Of a DNA stretch of 64,000 bases, positions 63,678 through 64,000 are shown piece by piece (positions within the stretch are counted from its first letter, which is position 1; each line of letters starts with the position of its first letter). The position numbers were made by a program, and so were the translations under genes. The stretch spans positions 1-64,000 of the forward strand of contig NZ_VRYE01000008.1 of NCBI RefSeq assembly GCF_008041835.1. The letters run 5' to 3'. The notes under the pieces were generated by a model. It saw only the letters and a list, made by a program, of their open reading frames with translations. It had not been told where the DNA came from and made no database searches. Source of the stretch: Ectopseudomonas mendocina (GTDB taxonomy: Bacteria; Pseudomonadota; Gammaproteobacteria; Pseudomonadales; Pseudomonadaceae).

Positions 63678-64000
63678 CTATGGCTGCAACTGCGCCAGGC
63701 TTAACTGAGCCCCTGCCATCCGCTGCAGCAGGGTGCGCCAGGCGGGCAGCAGAGCGGCATCGGCCACTGCCCGCAGCGTTTCACCTTCTGGCTTGTAGAG
63801 GTGGCGGGCATCGAATGCAAACTGGATACGCAGATCCTGGCGTTGCAGCACAGGGGTCAGGTCAGCGTCCAGATTATCCAGAACCAGCCCCTCGTGCTGC
63901 GGGGTAGGCCAATAGGCCAGCACCATATGCGCCTGGCCATTGCCGGCTAGGGTGGTGTACAGCAAACGCAGATGCTCAGGTGCGACGCCCAATAGGCGAA
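63678..64000 (-). CDS. LapG-like transglutaminase-type cysteine protease (5' end outside window)
   Basis: The C-terminal 106 residues of a bacterial transglutaminase-like cysteine proteinase (BTLCP, the LapG family). Readable blocks are RLLGVAPEHLRLLYTT, the catalytic histidine in NGQAHMVLAYWPTP and the catalytic aspartate in EGLVLDNLDADL; the cysteine would lie upstream, outside the window. LapG cuts large biofilm adhesins in the periplasm when c-di-GMP is low. No lapD or adhesin gene is visible here, so it may be a paralogue. Confidence 0.7.
   Translation of the reverse strand, partial: RLLGVAPEHLRLLYTTLAGNGQAHMVLAYWPTPQHEGLVLDNLDADLTPVLQRQDLRIQFAFDARHLYKPEGETLRAVADAALLPAWRTLLQRMAGAQLSLAQLQP

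Overview
The window is a conserved chromosomal stretch of a high-GC gammaproteobacterium, almost certainly a Pseudomonas (sensu lato). Gene order from the csdA/dapD/dapC/glnD/map block, through rpsB-tsf-pyrH-frr, the envelope cluster (uppS to lpxB), dnaE-accA-tilS-pyrG-kdsA-eno-ftsB-ispD, gfnR-frmA-fghA, ispF-truD-surE-pcm-nlpD-rpoS, rsmZ, fdxA, mutS and pncC, up to recA, follows what I recall of P. aeruginosa PAO1. Several short intergenic repeat families look like those of the P. mendocina/oleovorans side of the genus, but the species is not fixed by this window.

Layout. 1-3.0 kb: the end of a GlpD-like FAD dehydrogenase and an FGGY kinase. 3.2-5.5 kb (minus): a small unknown gene, rlmA and dapE, translationally overlapped. 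5.7-9.2 kb: tcdA, a decayed solute-binding-protein fragment, a yehS-like gene and csdA-csdE. 9.3-15.7 kb (minus): map, glnD, dapC, a Spx/ArsC-like gene and dapD. 15.9-30.5 kb (plus): translation genes behind an S2-type leader, then an isoprenoid, phospholipid and outer-membrane block ending in rnhB. 30.5-41 kb: dnaE, accA, tilS, pyrG, kdsA, eno. 41-51.7 kb: ftsB, ispD, the formaldehyde module, and ispF to rpoS. 51.7-52.1 kb: a GacA-type upstream site and the GGA-rich sRNA rsmZ. 52.1-55.7 kb: fdxA, mutS, pncC.

The most unusual part begins at 55.8 kb. The native recA keeps its SOS (LexA) promoter but is cut after residue 166, next to the L1 loop, and ends in a short foreign tail. After a 97-bp AT-rich spacer comes a second, complete but divergent recA with low-GC codons in its 5' half and Pseudomonas-like codons further on. 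It has no LexA box of its own. The native recA 3' half and recX, which normally follow, are absent. I infer that a mobile or integrative element entered recA and brought a replacement RecA, and that everything from about 56.32 kb to the window end may lie inside it: a glycine-zipper lipoprotein-like gene, a DUF1348 gene, a flavin/Fe-S fusion oxidoreductase, a GST, two tandem LysR regulators and a LapG-like protease. No integrase or transposase is visible, and the other boundary would lie outside the window.

Other points of note are a long-range inverted repeat that can hide the rpoS ribosome binding site, a 149-bp MITE-like element between dnaE and accA, and a hairpin immediately before ispF.
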